The notes: a model not told the origin generated them from the sequence alone. DNA of 22,332 nucleotides from JBFGCM01 sp041581135 (GCA_041581135.1 JBFGCM010000064.1:1-22332); one strand, 5' to 3'. Shown: positions 7,636 to 14,968, numbered from the stretch's first letter. Made by a program: numbers and translations.

Positions 7636-7735
7636 CGCGCAAGCCGGGAAATCAAGGCCCGGCTGCGCGCCGGCCGGTTGTGGGGAGAACCGCCGAAGCG
7701 GTTCGGTGGTGGGTGGCAACCGCACCGGCACCCAC
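7636..7735. other. Hairpin cluster in divergent intergenic region
   Basis: The spacer 7590-7823 holds no convincing gene but has three hairpins in a row. Stem 1 (7636-7669) has about 12 bp, with GCGC/GCGC and AGCCGGG/CCCGGCT separated by one bulged A. Stem 2 (7687-7704) is GAACCGC-CGAA-GCGGTTC, perfect. Stem 3 (7709-7735) is GTGGGTG/CACCCAC with a 13-nt loop. I could not match it to a known riboswitch. It could lie in the leader of the malic enzyme mRNA or upstream of the oxidase promoter. Confidence 0.45.
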
Positions 7736-7788
7736 ACGCTAACGCGGAGAGGGCCAGTCTGTCGCATTCTGCGCGGAGTCCGCCGCAG

Positions 7789-7816
7789 TTGTGTACGACC
7801 AGGGCTCGGCTAGCTT
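7789..7816 (+). promoter_or_regulatory. Leaderless promoter of oxidase operon
   Basis: TTGTGT (7789-7794), a 16-nt spacer and TAGCTT (7811-7816) precede the ATG at 7824 by 7 nt, which places the transcription start at or next to the start codon. There is no Shine-Dalgarno. This supports the chosen start. Confidence 0.5.
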
Positions 7817-7823
7817 CCCCCCG

Positions 7824-8711
7824 ATGCAGTCGCTCGGTAACCGTCCCACTCGCCGCCTCGCGTTGGTCCATGGGCGCTCTGCGCTCCTCTCGTTGCTCGT
7901 CATGGTGGCCGCGGCATGCTCCGGTGGCTCAGGTGATGCGGCGCTGCCGGGAGCAGCTTCTGACACCATCGCCGTCGTGGCGTCGTCGGATCTCGCCACC
8001 GGGACGGAGCGACTGCTGGTGGGATTGGCGACCCCAGAGGGAGCCCGCCTCGGGGGGCCGGATGTCGAAGTCGAGTTCGCGCTGTACCCCGCGGACGATC
8101 CCGACGCCTCGCAGACGACCGCCGGATCGTTCGTCTGGATCGTCCCCGAGGGCTCCGGTCTCTATCGCGTCGCCGCCGAGTTCGACCGCCCAGGCATCTG
8201 GCTGGTCGAGGCGAGGCCGGCCGGCGGGGATGCCTTGGAGCCGGTCCCTTTCGAGGTGCGCGTCGACCCGTTCACCCCCGCGATCGGTGAGGCGGCGCCG
8301 GCCTCGCCTTCGTTGACGGTCCACGACGGGCCGCTCGAGGACATCACCACCGACCGCAGGCCGGATCCCCGGTTCTACGAGGTGAGCGTCGCCGAGGCCG
8401 TGACCTCGGGCCGGCCCAGCGTGATCATCTTTGCCACACCGGCGTTCTGCCAGACGGCCGCATGTGGACCGATGCTGGAGGACGTGAAGTCGATCGCCCG
8501 AGATCATCCAGACGTCAACTTCGTGCATGTCGAGATCTACGAAGACTTCGAGCCCGGAGTGCTCCCGGGCCCCGACAAGCTGGCCCCGGCCGTCATCGAA
8601 TGGGGCCTGAACACCGAACCGTGGGTCTTCGTGGTGGGAGCCGACGGCAACGTCGTCGCCAAATTCGAGGGCGTGCTCGACGTGGCCGAGTTGGAGGCCC
8701 ATCTCTCGTGA
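7824..8711 (+). CDS. Thioredoxin-fold lipoprotein upstream of cox genes
   Basis: A 295-residue exported protein. A signal peptide with twin arginine (TRR at 9-11) and hydrophobic core ends in lipobox VAAAC with Cys32. Residues 45-150 look like a beta-rich domain of Ig type. The C-terminal 110 residues form a thioredoxin fold with Cys209 and Cys214 in CQTAACGP (C-X4-C rather than C-X2-C) and a probable cis-proline at EPW near 266. Placed directly before ctaC, it may reduce or metallate the CuA site, as Sco and TlpA-like proteins do, but that role is inferred. The C-X4-C spacing and absence of the Sco distal His leave room for a different redox role. The ATG at 7824 is preferred to an upstream GTG at 7791 because of the -10 box between them. 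The next gene begins 40 nt after the stop. Confidence 0.82.
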   Translation: MQSLGNRPTRRLALVHGRSALLSLLVMVAAACSGGSGDAALPGAASDTIAVVASSDLATGTERLLVGLATPEGARLGGPDVEVEFALYPADDPDASQTTAGSFVWIVPEGSGLYRVAAEFDRPGIWLVEARPAGGDALEPVPFEVRVDPFTPAIGEAAPASPSLTVHDGPLEDITTDRRPDPRFYEVSVAEAVTSGRPSVIIFATPAFCQTAACGPMLEDVKSIARDHPDVNFVHVEIYEDFEPGVLPGPDKLAPAVIEWGLNTEPWVFVVGADGNVVAKFEGVLDVAELEAHLS

Positions 8712-8715
8712 GTAT

Positions 8716-8744
8716 TTTCGATCGGAAACGCCCAAGGTTACGAT
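8716..8744 (+). promoter_or_regulatory. Possible internal leaderless promoter before ctaC
   Basis: TACGAT at 8739-8744 lies 7 nt before the GTG at 8752, with a weak TTTCGA 17 nt further upstream. The spacing copies that seen at 7811-7824, so ctaC may have its own leaderless transcript in addition to readthrough. Confidence 0.4.
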
Positions 8745-8751
8745 TCGGCCG

Positions 8752-10155
8752 GTGGAGCCAGTTGCCGCAGAGACACACGACGTGATGGGCCGTCCTCAGC
8801 GGGGCGCGAACGCGGCAGTCGACGCGCCAGTACGTCCTCGGCGCTGGGTGGTGGCGCTCCCGCTGCTGTTGCTGCTGGCGGCCTGCTCGGGGTCCGGCCC
8901 ACAGACGACGCTCGATCCTGCCGGCCCCATCGCCGAGGAGATCGATCAGCTGTGGCTGCTGGTCTTCTGGATCGCCGTCGTGGTGTTCGTGCTGGTGGAG
9001 GCCGCCCTCGTCATCTCCATCTTCCGTTTCCGAGAGCGTCCCGGTGACGAGCGCCGCCCCAAGCAGCTGCACGGCAATACCCGGCTGGAGATCATCTGGA
9101 CCATCATCCCCGCCGTGCTGCTCGCCGGGCTGTCGGTACCCATGCTCGCCACCCTCTTCAACATCCGAGAGGTGCCGGAGGGGCCGGACGTCCTCACCAT
9201 CCAGGTGATCGGGCATCAGTGGTGGTGGGAGTTCCAGTATCCCGAAGGCTTCACGACGGCCAACGAGCTGCACATTCCCGCCGACACCAAGGTCAACCTG
9301 GAGATGACTTCGGTCGACGTCATCCACAGCTTCTGGGTACCCAAGCTCAACGGCAAGCGGGACGTGGTGCCCGGTCGGGTCACCAACTTGACTCTCGAGG
9401 CCTTCGAACCCACCGAGACGTTCCACCCCGGCCAGTGCGCCGAGTTCTGTGGTCTCGCCCACGCCGACATGCGGCTGCGAGTGTTCGTCGACTCGGCGGA
9501 GGACTACGCGGCGTGGGTGGACAGTCAGCTGACACCCGCCGCCGTTCCCACCGACGGGCTCGCCGGCGCCGGATATGAGACGTTCGTCAACGTCTGCACC
9601 GCGTGTCACAACGCCACGGTCGACGACCCGGAGCTCGGTGTCACCACCCTGGGACCGGTGGGCCACGTCAACGGGGTGTTCGCCGACTTGGCGCCCGATC
9701 TCGGCCACTTTGGAAGCCGCAGCTCCTTCGGGAGTGCCACGTTCGAGAACGTCGCCGATCACATGGACCTCCGCCAGTGGTTGCGCGAGCCGGCGAGCAT
9801 CAAGCCGATGGACCCCGACCGGAACATCATCGCGCCGCTCGGCTGCGCACCCCAGATCGAACTGCTCCGGGAAGGTCTCGACGAGCTGGAGGACGACCTC
9901 AGCCACGAAGACGGGTTCTCCGAGGGTGATCGGGAGCTGAGAGAGGCCGAGTTCGACGGAGCCTCCTCCCTGCTCGATGAGGCCTTGGTGGCCGAGGCTT
10001 CAGGAGACGATGTCGCCTGTGTGATGGCAGCGGCCGAGGGTGCCGATACGCTTGGCGTCCCACCGCCGGCGACGCGTATCCTCGGAATGCCCAACTTCGG
10101 TTTGGATGAAAGCGAGATCGATGAGCTCATTGCGCTCTTGGAGAGCTGGGAGTAG
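8752..10155 (+). CDS. ctaC: Cytochrome c oxidase subunit II with fused cytochrome c domain
   Basis: A 467-residue CoxII of the caa3 type, which takes electrons from its own cytochrome c domain to CuA and on to subunit I. Lipobox LLAAC gives Cys45. Two membrane helices lie at about 63-92 and 112-138. CuA ligands are visible: His192 (IHSFWVPK), Cys229 and Cys233 (CAEFCGLAH), His237 and Met240. The cytochrome c domain has CTACH at 282-286 and a likely axial Met446 in LGMPNFGLDESEIDELI. Between REPASIKPMDP and this Met there is an acidic, helical insertion at about 355-441 with Cys365 and Cys423, which is unusual. GTG 8752 is chosen because of the upstream TACGAT; ATG 8785 is the alternative. ctaD starts 3 nt after the stop. 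Confidence 0.95.
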   Translation: MEPVAAETHDVMGRPQRGANAAVDAPVRPRRWVVALPLLLLLAACSGSGPQTTLDPAGPIAEEIDQLWLLVFWIAVVVFVLVEAALVISIFRFRERPGDERRPKQLHGNTRLEIIWTIIPAVLLAGLSVPMLATLFNIREVPEGPDVLTIQVIGHQWWWEFQYPEGFTTANELHIPADTKVNLEMTSVDVIHSFWVPKLNGKRDVVPGRVTNLTLEAFEPTETFHPGQCAEFCGLAHADMRLRVFVDSAEDYAAWVDSQLTPAAVPTDGLAGAGYETFVNVCTACHNATVDDPELGVTTLGPVGHVNGVFADLAPDLGHFGSRSSFGSATFENVADHMDLRQWLREPASIKPMDPDRNIIAPLGCAPQIELLREGLDELEDDLSHEDGFSEGDRELREAEFDGASSLLDEALVAEASGDDVACVMAAAEGADTLGVPPPATRILGMPNFGLDESEIDELIALLESWE

Positions 10156-10158
10156 TCC

Positions 10159-12063
10159 GTGGCGGCAGTAGCGACGTCTGAAGCCAGCTTCGTGTCGACC
10201 GGTCCTACGGGGCTGTGGTCGTGGATCACCACGGTCGACCACAAGCGCATCGGCTTGCTCTACGGGATGTCCGCGTTCTTCTTCTTCGCCGTCGGCGGTC
10301 TCGAGGCGATGCTCGTCCGGTTCCAGTTGGCCAGCGCCGACGGCACGGTGTTGTCGGCCGATGCCTACAACCAGCTCTTCACGATGCACGGTCTCACGAT
10401 GGTGTTTCTGGTGGTGATGCCGCTCGCCGCTGCGTTCACGAACTACTTCCTGCCGATCATGCTGGGTGCCCGCGACGTGGCGTTCCCCCGGCTCAATGCC
10501 TTCAGCTACTGGGTGTTCTTCTTCGGTGGCATCTTCCTCTACAGCTCGTTCGTACTGGGCGGAGGCGCCGACGGTGGCTGGTTCGGGTACGCACCGCTGT
10601 CCATCGAGATCGTCGAGGTGGTGCGGATGGACTTCTGGGCGCTGGGACTGCAGTTCCTGGGCGTCGCCTCCATCGCGGCATCGGCCAACTTCATCGCCAC
10701 CATCTTCACGATGCGGGCACCTGGAATGACCCTCATGCGGATGCCGGTGTTCGTGTGGATGTCGCTCATCACCGCCTTCCTGCTCATCTTCAGCCTCCCC
10801 ATCATCGGCGTGGGGCTCTTTCAGGTGTTCTTCGATCGGAACTTCGGCACGCTGTTCTACGAGGCGGCTGCCGGCGGCGACCCACTGTTGTGGCAGCACC
10901 TGTTCTGGCTGTTCGGCCATCCTGAGGTCTACGTGCTGATCTTGCCGGCTATGGGGATCGTCTCGGAGATCCTGCCCACGTTCTCGCGCAAGCCGCTGTT
11001 CGGCTACGCCTTCGTGGTCTTCGCAGGAGCCGCCATCGCCTTCCAAGGCTTCGGCGTGTGGAGCCACCACATGTTCACGTCCGGCATGGGACCGTTGGCG
11101 GAGGCGGGCTTCGCGGTGTCGACGATGCTCATCGCCGTACCAACCGGCATCAAGATATTCAATTGGATAGGTACGACCTGGGGCGGGGTGTTGCGGTTGA
11201 AGACCCCGATGCTGTTCGCCCTGGGCTTCATCGCGATGTTCATCATCGGGGGCCTCTCCGGCGTCACCCACGCCATCGTGCCCGCCGACACGCAGCAGCA
11301 CGACAGCTACTACGTGGTCGCCCACTTCCACTACGTGCTCTTCGGTGGTGCCATCTTCGGCTTCGTCGCCGGGGTGTACTACTGGTTCCCGAAGTGGACC
11401 GGCCGCATGCTCTCCGAGTTGCTCGGCAAGTGGCACTTCTGGTCGATGCTCATCGGCTTCAACCTCGCGTTCGGTCCCATGCACATCCTGGGGCTCAACG
11501 GCATGCCGCGTCGAACGTACCGCTACCCGGAGGGTCTCGGCTGGGAGTTCTGGAACGGCATGGCCACCCTCGGCACGGTGCTCATCGCCATCTCGTTCCT
11601 GGTGTTCACGTGGAATCTGATCCGGAGCCTGCGCCACGGCGAACCGTCGGGTCCCGATCCGTGGGACGGCCGCACCTTGGAGTGGTCGATCCCGTCGCCG
11701 CCCCCGGTGCACAACTTCGACGAGGTGCCGATCGTGCAGCACTTGGACGACTTCTGGCACCGCAAGTACGCCGAAGACGAGGAGGGCCGTCCGGTGCGGC
11801 TCCAACCGGTCGCCGGTGGCGCCTCCACCGTGATCACGGGTCCGCCCGATGACAGCGAGGTCGATGAGCACCGCGAGTCCATCCACATGCCGTCGCCGTC
11901 CTACTACCCGGTGGCCGCCTCCTTCGGCTTGGTGGTCGCCTCTTACGGACTCGTGTATCAACCGGTGGGGTTCATCGCCGTGGCCATCGGCGGCGTGATC
12001 GCGATGTGGGCATTCTTCGGGTGGGCCACCGAACCCAGCCAGCGGGAGCCGTACTATGTCTGA
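10159..12063 (+). CDS. ctaD: Cytochrome c oxidase subunit I
   Basis: The catalytic core of an A-family haem-copper oxidase, 634 residues, with about 12 membrane helices plus a C-terminal extension. Haem and copper ligands are present: His77 (MHGLTMV) and His391 for the low-spin haem; His254 cross-linked to Tyr258 in GHPEVY; His303-His304 (WSHHMFT) for CuB; His389 (VAHFH) for haem a3. GHPEVY with Glu255, together with NYFLPIMLGARD (95-106), indicates an A1-type D-channel. After the core, a hydrophilic stretch (about 495-580) leads to two further hydrophobic segments (582-620), as in long actinobacterial CtaD. The GTG start has GGGAG a few bases upstream inside the ctaC end. Its own end overlaps the ATG at 12056. 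Confidence 0.98.
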   Translation: MAAVATSEASFVSTGPTGLWSWITTVDHKRIGLLYGMSAFFFFAVGGLEAMLVRFQLASADGTVLSADAYNQLFTMHGLTMVFLVVMPLAAAFTNYFLPIMLGARDVAFPRLNAFSYWVFFFGGIFLYSSFVLGGGADGGWFGYAPLSIEIVEVVRMDFWALGLQFLGVASIAASANFIATIFTMRAPGMTLMRMPVFVWMSLITAFLLIFSLPIIGVGLFQVFFDRNFGTLFYEAAAGGDPLLWQHLFWLFGHPEVYVLILPAMGIVSEILPTFSRKPLFGYAFVVFAGAAIAFQGFGVWSHHMFTSGMGPLAEAGFAVSTMLIAVPTGIKIFNWIGTTWGGVLRLKTPMLFALGFIAMFIIGGLSGVTHAIVPADTQQHDSYYVVAHFHYVLFGGAIFGFVAGVYYWFPKWTGRMLSELLGKWHFWSMLIGFNLAFGPMHILGLNGMPRRTYRYPEGLGWEFWNGMATLGTVLIAISFLVFTWNLIRSLRHGEPSGPDPWDGRTLEWSIPSPPPVHNFDEVPIVQHLDDFWHRKYAEDEEGRPVRLQPVAGGASTVITGPPDDSEVDEHRESIHMPSPSYYPVAASFGLVVASYGLVYQPVGFIAVAIGGVIAMWAFFGWATEPSQREPYYV

Positions 12064-12097
12064 GGTGCACGTGGCTGAGGCGGTGCGGCGTGGCTGA
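12056..12097 (+). other. 13-codon leader ORF, probable original ctaE start
   Basis: ATG at 12056 has a strong GGGAG (12044-12048) 7 nt upstream and overlaps the ctaD stop, the usual layout for coupled translation. The frame encodes MSEVHVAEAVRRG and ends at TGA 12095-12097. Removing the duplicated 19 bp (12071-12089) would make it continue in frame as MSEVHVAEAVVHDVLG into ctaE. It is either a relic of a frameshift or a coupling leader peptide. Confidence 0.6.
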
Positions 12098-12104
12098 GGC
12101 GGTG
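12071..12104 (+). repeat. 15-bp direct repeat at ctaE start
   Basis: GTGGCTGAGGCGGTG occurs at 12071-12085 and again at 12090-12104, offset by 19 bp, which is not a multiple of three. The second copy encodes the present ctaE start. The first copy supplies GAGG 9 nt upstream of it, which can act as its ribosome binding site. Confidence 0.9.
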
Positions 12105-12710
12105 GTCCACGACGTGCTGGGTGACGGTCACGGCGAGCATGGGGCCGATCATCACGACATGACCTACACCCGCAAGGCTGCCATGTGGGTCTTTCTCGGG
12201 TCGGAGTGCATGTTCTTCGGCGCGCTGATCTCCACCTTCCTGCTCTATCGCAGTGAGACCCGGGATGGTCCGACGGCCACCGAGATCTTCGACATCCCCT
12301 TCACGTCGGCGAGCTCGTTCATCCTGCTGATGAGCTCGCTCACCATGGTGCTGGCTCATCACGCGTTCCACCGTCACGACATGCGTCGAGCTCGTATCTG
12401 GATCCTGGCCACCGCCACCCTGGGCGGGCTGTTCCTGGCCGGCCAGATCTTCGAGTTCACCGAGTTCGTCCACGAGGGGCTGAAGTTGTCTACCAGCCCG
12501 TTCGGCTCGAGTTTCTACGTGCTCACCGGCTTCCACGGCGCCCACGTGGCCATCGGTGTGATCATGCTGCTCGGGATGTTCGTGCTCAGCCTCTCCGGCA
12601 AGCTCAACCACCACGAGGGGCTGAACGTGGAGCTCGTGGGGCTCTACTGGCACTTCGTCGACATCGTCTGGATCGTCATCTTCACCGTCGTCTACCTTCT
12701 CCAGGTCTGA
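12090..12710 (+). CDS. ctaE: Cytochrome c oxidase subunit III
   Basis: A 206-residue subunit III of the short type with five membrane helices (about 27-50, 67-88, 102-122, 142-166 and 183-204). It stabilises subunit I and the proton uptake path. Family features are MWVFLGSECMFF at the first helix, GFHGAHVAIGVIML in helix 4 and YWHFVDIVWI in helix 5. The present start is uncertain: GTG 12090 is in frame and has GAGG from the first repeat copy, ATG 12159 is a shorter option, and the ATG at 12056 is now out of frame. The body of the gene is intact. ctaF starts 4 nt after its stop. Confidence 0.93.
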   Translation: MAEAVVHDVLGDGHGEHGADHHDMTYTRKAAMWVFLGSECMFFGALISTFLLYRSETRDGPTATEIFDIPFTSASSFILLMSSLTMVLAHHAFHRHDMRRARIWILATATLGGLFLAGQIFEFTEFVHEGLKLSTSPFGSSFYVLTGFHGAHVAIGVIMLLGMFVLSLSGKLNHHEGLNVELVGLYWHFVDIVWIVIFTVVYLLQV

Positions 12711-12714
12711 TTCC

Positions 12715-13005
12715 ATGGCTGCTCCAGGACACGCCGAACCGACTCCTCGCACCTACTGGCTCATCGCGCTGTTCCTGGGTGTGATCACGGCCATCGAGGT
12801 GGCGGTGGCGTACGTCGATGCCCTCGATCCGGTGATCGCACCGATCCTGCTCACGCTGTCGGCGATCAAGTTCGGTGCCGTCGTCGGGTGGTTCATGCAC
12901 TTGAAGTTCGACCGGAAGCTCTTCCGGGGGTTCTTCCTCTTCGGGCTCATCGGCGCCCCGCTGCTGTTCCTGGTGGTGCTTGCCACCTTCCACGCTCTCG
13001 TGTAA
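12715..13005 (+). CDS. ctaF: Cytochrome c oxidase subunit IV
   Basis: A 96-residue membrane protein with three hydrophobic helices (about 13-33, 40-60 and 70-94), matching the bacterial small subunit IV family of caa3-type oxidases. KFGAVVGWFMHLKFDRKLFR between helices 2 and 3 is characteristic of this family. It has no cofactor and is thought to assist assembly of subunit I. It lies tightly between ctaE and ctaG, so it is part of the same transcript. The ATG is the only reasonable start. Confidence 0.92.
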   Translation: MAAPGHAEPTPRTYWLIALFLGVITAIEVAVAYVDALDPVIAPILLTLSAIKFGAVVGWFMHLKFDRKLFRGFFLFGLIGAPLLFLVVLATFHALV

Positions 13006-13017
13006 GTGGGAGCGGCC

Positions 13018-13821
13018 GTGTCAGAGATCCTCGCTTGGCACCCGCACCTCGACACCTACGGGCTGATCCTCGGCCTGGCCGTGGGCTACGAGCTGGGCAT
13101 CCGGCGCCTCGCCGAGCTCTACGCGCCGCGAGGAGAAGCCGTGGTGACGCGGGCTCAGCGGTCGTATTTCTACCTCGGTCTCGCCCTGCTGCTCATCGTC
13201 TCCAGCTGGCCGGTGCACGACATCGGCGAGCGCAGCCTCTTCACGTTCCACATGACCGAGCACGTGGTGATGGCCCTGATTGCGGCACCACTCATCCTGC
13301 TGGGCGTGCCCTGGTGGCTGATGCGCGTCGTGGTGAGGCCCATCCTCCCGGCGCTTCGCATCCTGACGAAGCCGATCATCGCCCTCGTCTTGTTCAACAC
13401 GGTGCTCGCCGGGTTGCACTATGAGCCGATCCTGGAAGCCATGCTCACGTCCGATCTGGCCCACTTCTCCGTGCACCTGGCGCTGTTCCTCACCGCGTTG
13501 CTCATGTGGTGGCCGGTGATCGGGCCGGTGCCGGACCTGCCTCGCCTGCCGCCGCTGGGTCGCATGGGCTACCTGTTCTTGCAGTCGCTCGTTCCCACGG
13601 TGCCGGCGGCGTTCTTCACGTTGGCCACGGGCCCGGTCTATGACATCTACGACGGATTCCCCAAGCTCTTCGGTTGGTCCACGGTGGCCGACCAGACGGT
13701 GGCGGGTCTCATCATGAAGCTCGGCGGCGGCCTCGTTCTGTGGACCGCCATCGGCATCGTGTTCTTCACCTGGTTCGCTGAAGAACAGCGCCACAGCCGA
13801 CCGGTACCCGTTCCGAAGTGA
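13018..13821 (+). CDS. ctaG: Cytochrome c oxidase assembly factor, CtaG/caa3 family
   Basis: A 267-residue polytopic protein of about seven helices, of the caa3_CtaG family found with actinobacterial and Bacillus oxidases and unrelated to the proteobacterial Cox11-type CtaG. The family mark HMTEH (His78 to His82), together with His67 in SWPVHDIG, probably forms a metal site near the outer face. The protein is linked to copper insertion into subunit I. I start at GTG 13018 because GGGAG lies 7 nt upstream; GTG 13006, directly after the ctaF stop, is also possible. The stop overlaps the next gene by 4 nt (GTGA), so translation is coupled. Confidence 0.93.
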   Translation: MSEILAWHPHLDTYGLILGLAVGYELGIRRLAELYAPRGEAVVTRAQRSYFYLGLALLLIVSSWPVHDIGERSLFTFHMTEHVVMALIAAPLILLGVPWWLMRVVVRPILPALRILTKPIIALVLFNTVLAGLHYEPILEAMLTSDLAHFSVHLALFLTALLMWWPVIGPVPDLPRLPPLGRMGYLFLQSLVPTVPAAFFTLATGPVYDIYDGFPKLFGWSTVADQTVAGLIMKLGGGLVLWTAIGIVFFTWFAEEQRHSRPVPVPK

Positions 13822-14159
13822 CACCGCGGCGCAAGTCGTCGGGTCGCAGACGCCTTCTGACGCGTGTTGCTCCGGTCCTCGTCCTTCTGCTGATGTTCCC
13901 GGGTTGCGGGGGTGACGAGGTGGGCGAGCACGTCGAGGGCACGGTGATCGAGGTGGAGGGTGGCCTGTCCGGGGTCGACTGGTTCGTGCTGCGGACGCCC
14001 GAGGGCGATGTGCGTTTCGAGCCTTCACCGGATGCCTTGTTCGACGGCGGCCCGATGAGCCACCTCACCGACCATCTGCGTTCCGGCGAGCCCGTGGAGG
14101 TGCGCTATGAGGTCGTCGACGGGACGGCCCTGGCGCTGGAGGTCGTTGACGCCGGTTGA
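13818..14159 (+). CDS. Small lipoprotein ending the cox operon
   Basis: A 113-residue protein not recognised by family. It has a basic N-terminus (TPRRKSSGRRR), a hydrophobic core and a lipobox-like MFPGC with Cys at about 32, so it is probably a lipoprotein. The mature part of about 80 residues reads as alternating strands (EGTVIEVEGG, DWFVLRTPEGDVRFE, VEVRYEVVDGTALALEVV), like a small beta-barrel of OB type, with two histidines in SHLTDH. The GTG start overlaps the ctaG stop, so it belongs to the oxidase transcript. A role in oxidase maturation is an inference from position only. Confidence 0.75.
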   Translation: MTPRRKSSGRRRLLTRVAPVLVLLLMFPGCGGDEVGEHVEGTVIEVEGGLSGVDWFVLRTPEGDVRFEPSPDALFDGGPMSHLTDHLRSGEPVEVRYEVVDGTALALEVVDAG

Positions 14160-14162
14160 GCG

Positions 14163-14909
14163 CTACTGCGGCGCAGCGGCGTCGGTGTCCTCGTTGCTGC
14201 CCATCGGCCGGTAGGCCAGCGCGGAGGCGCCGGCGAGGACCAGCGCAGCCAGGACGCTGGCCACGACGACCGCGCCCAGCTGGAACGCCTCAGCGGCGGC
14301 GAGGAGGATCTGGGCCAGGATGACGGCTACCACGGCCATGGCGATGATCGCGGCGAATGGCGGCAGCATGGTGCCCATCGCCGCCCGGATGAACTCGGCG
14401 CGGCTCTTCGGCCACGCGACCCCCTCCAGGCCGAGAAAGGCAGGGTTGACCAGGGCGTCTGAGGTCCAGCCGATGATCGCGCCGATGACGGCGCCGGCGA
14501 CGGCGGTCGTCACCAGCATCCGGAACACCGAGATCGTGATCACGCCGGTTTCGATGCTGCCGGCCGCCCCGATACCTGCACGCATCGCTGTGTAGGCGAG
14601 TAGCCCTCCGAGCACTGCCGTCATCGGCAGCAACGCGGAGAACGGAAAGTCCGCCTCCTCCGGCCGACGCTCCTTGCTGAGAGCGACGATGACCAGGGCA
14701 ATCAGGGCCCCGGCAATGAGCCCGAGGAAGATCGTCAGGAGGTAGAAGGCGCCGGTCGTCATCTGGAACATCGGACGTGCCCGACCCCCGATCAGCGGGA
14801 CTGCGTCGACTGTCTCCAGCGCAGTGACGCTCCCGAAGAAGGCCATGAAGAATGCGGCGACGACGAGACCGGCGACGGCGCCGGCGATGGTGGCGGTGAG
14901 TCTCTTCAC
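14163..14909 (-). CDS. Multi-pass membrane protein, unknown
   Basis: A 248-residue protein I do not recognise. Hydrophobic helices lie at about 7-29, 55-78, 92-110, 125-147, 174-200 and 206-231. The loop after helix 1 (ETVDAVPLIGGRARP) and the loop SKERRPEEADFP after helix 2 are the main polar parts; the C-terminus is acidic and polar (MGSNEDTDAAAPQ). There are no cysteines or obvious catalytic motifs. The GTG start has a possible -10 (TAAGAT) 9 nt upstream. It is the last gene of the minus-strand envelope block, 59 nt after the extracellular-domain gene, and converges on the oxidase operon with only 3 nt between stops. Confidence 0.75.
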   Translation of the reverse strand: MKRLTATIAGAVAGLVVAAFFMAFFGSVTALETVDAVPLIGGRARPMFQMTTGAFYLLTIFLGLIAGALIALVIVALSKERRPEEADFPFSALLPMTAVLGGLLAYTAMRAGIGAAGSIETGVITISVFRMLVTTAVAGAVIGAIIGWTSDALVNPAFLGLEGVAWPKSRAEFIRAAMGTMLPPFAAIIAMAVVAVILAQILLAAAEAFQLGAVVVASVLAALVLAGASALAYRPMGSNEDTDAAAPQ

Positions 14910-14918
14910 GACCGGGCG

Positions 14919-14924
14919 ATCTTA
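14919..14924 (-). promoter_or_regulatory. Possible -10 box of membrane protein gene
   Basis: TAAGAT on the minus strand, 9 nt before the GTG at 14909. No good -35 is visible. It would give a nearly leaderless mRNA. Confidence 0.3.
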
Positions 14925-14968
14925 GTTGGCCGGATGCCGCCCGATGCGCGACCGGTCGAACCCGCCTG

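Noticed and set aside
8593..9906. 437-codon minus-strand frame over ctaC
   Set aside because: Antisense to CuA and haem motifs that are clearly read on the plus strand.
10000..11961. 653-codon open frame antisense to ctaC/ctaD
   Set aside because: It overlies the fully conserved ctaD; its composition (runs of His, Glu, Arg, Asp) is the typical shadow of a high-GC gene.
12095..12097. UGA in the ctaE leader read as selenocysteine
   Set aside because: Reading through keeps the wrong frame and soon meets another stop; the duplication explains the short frame better.
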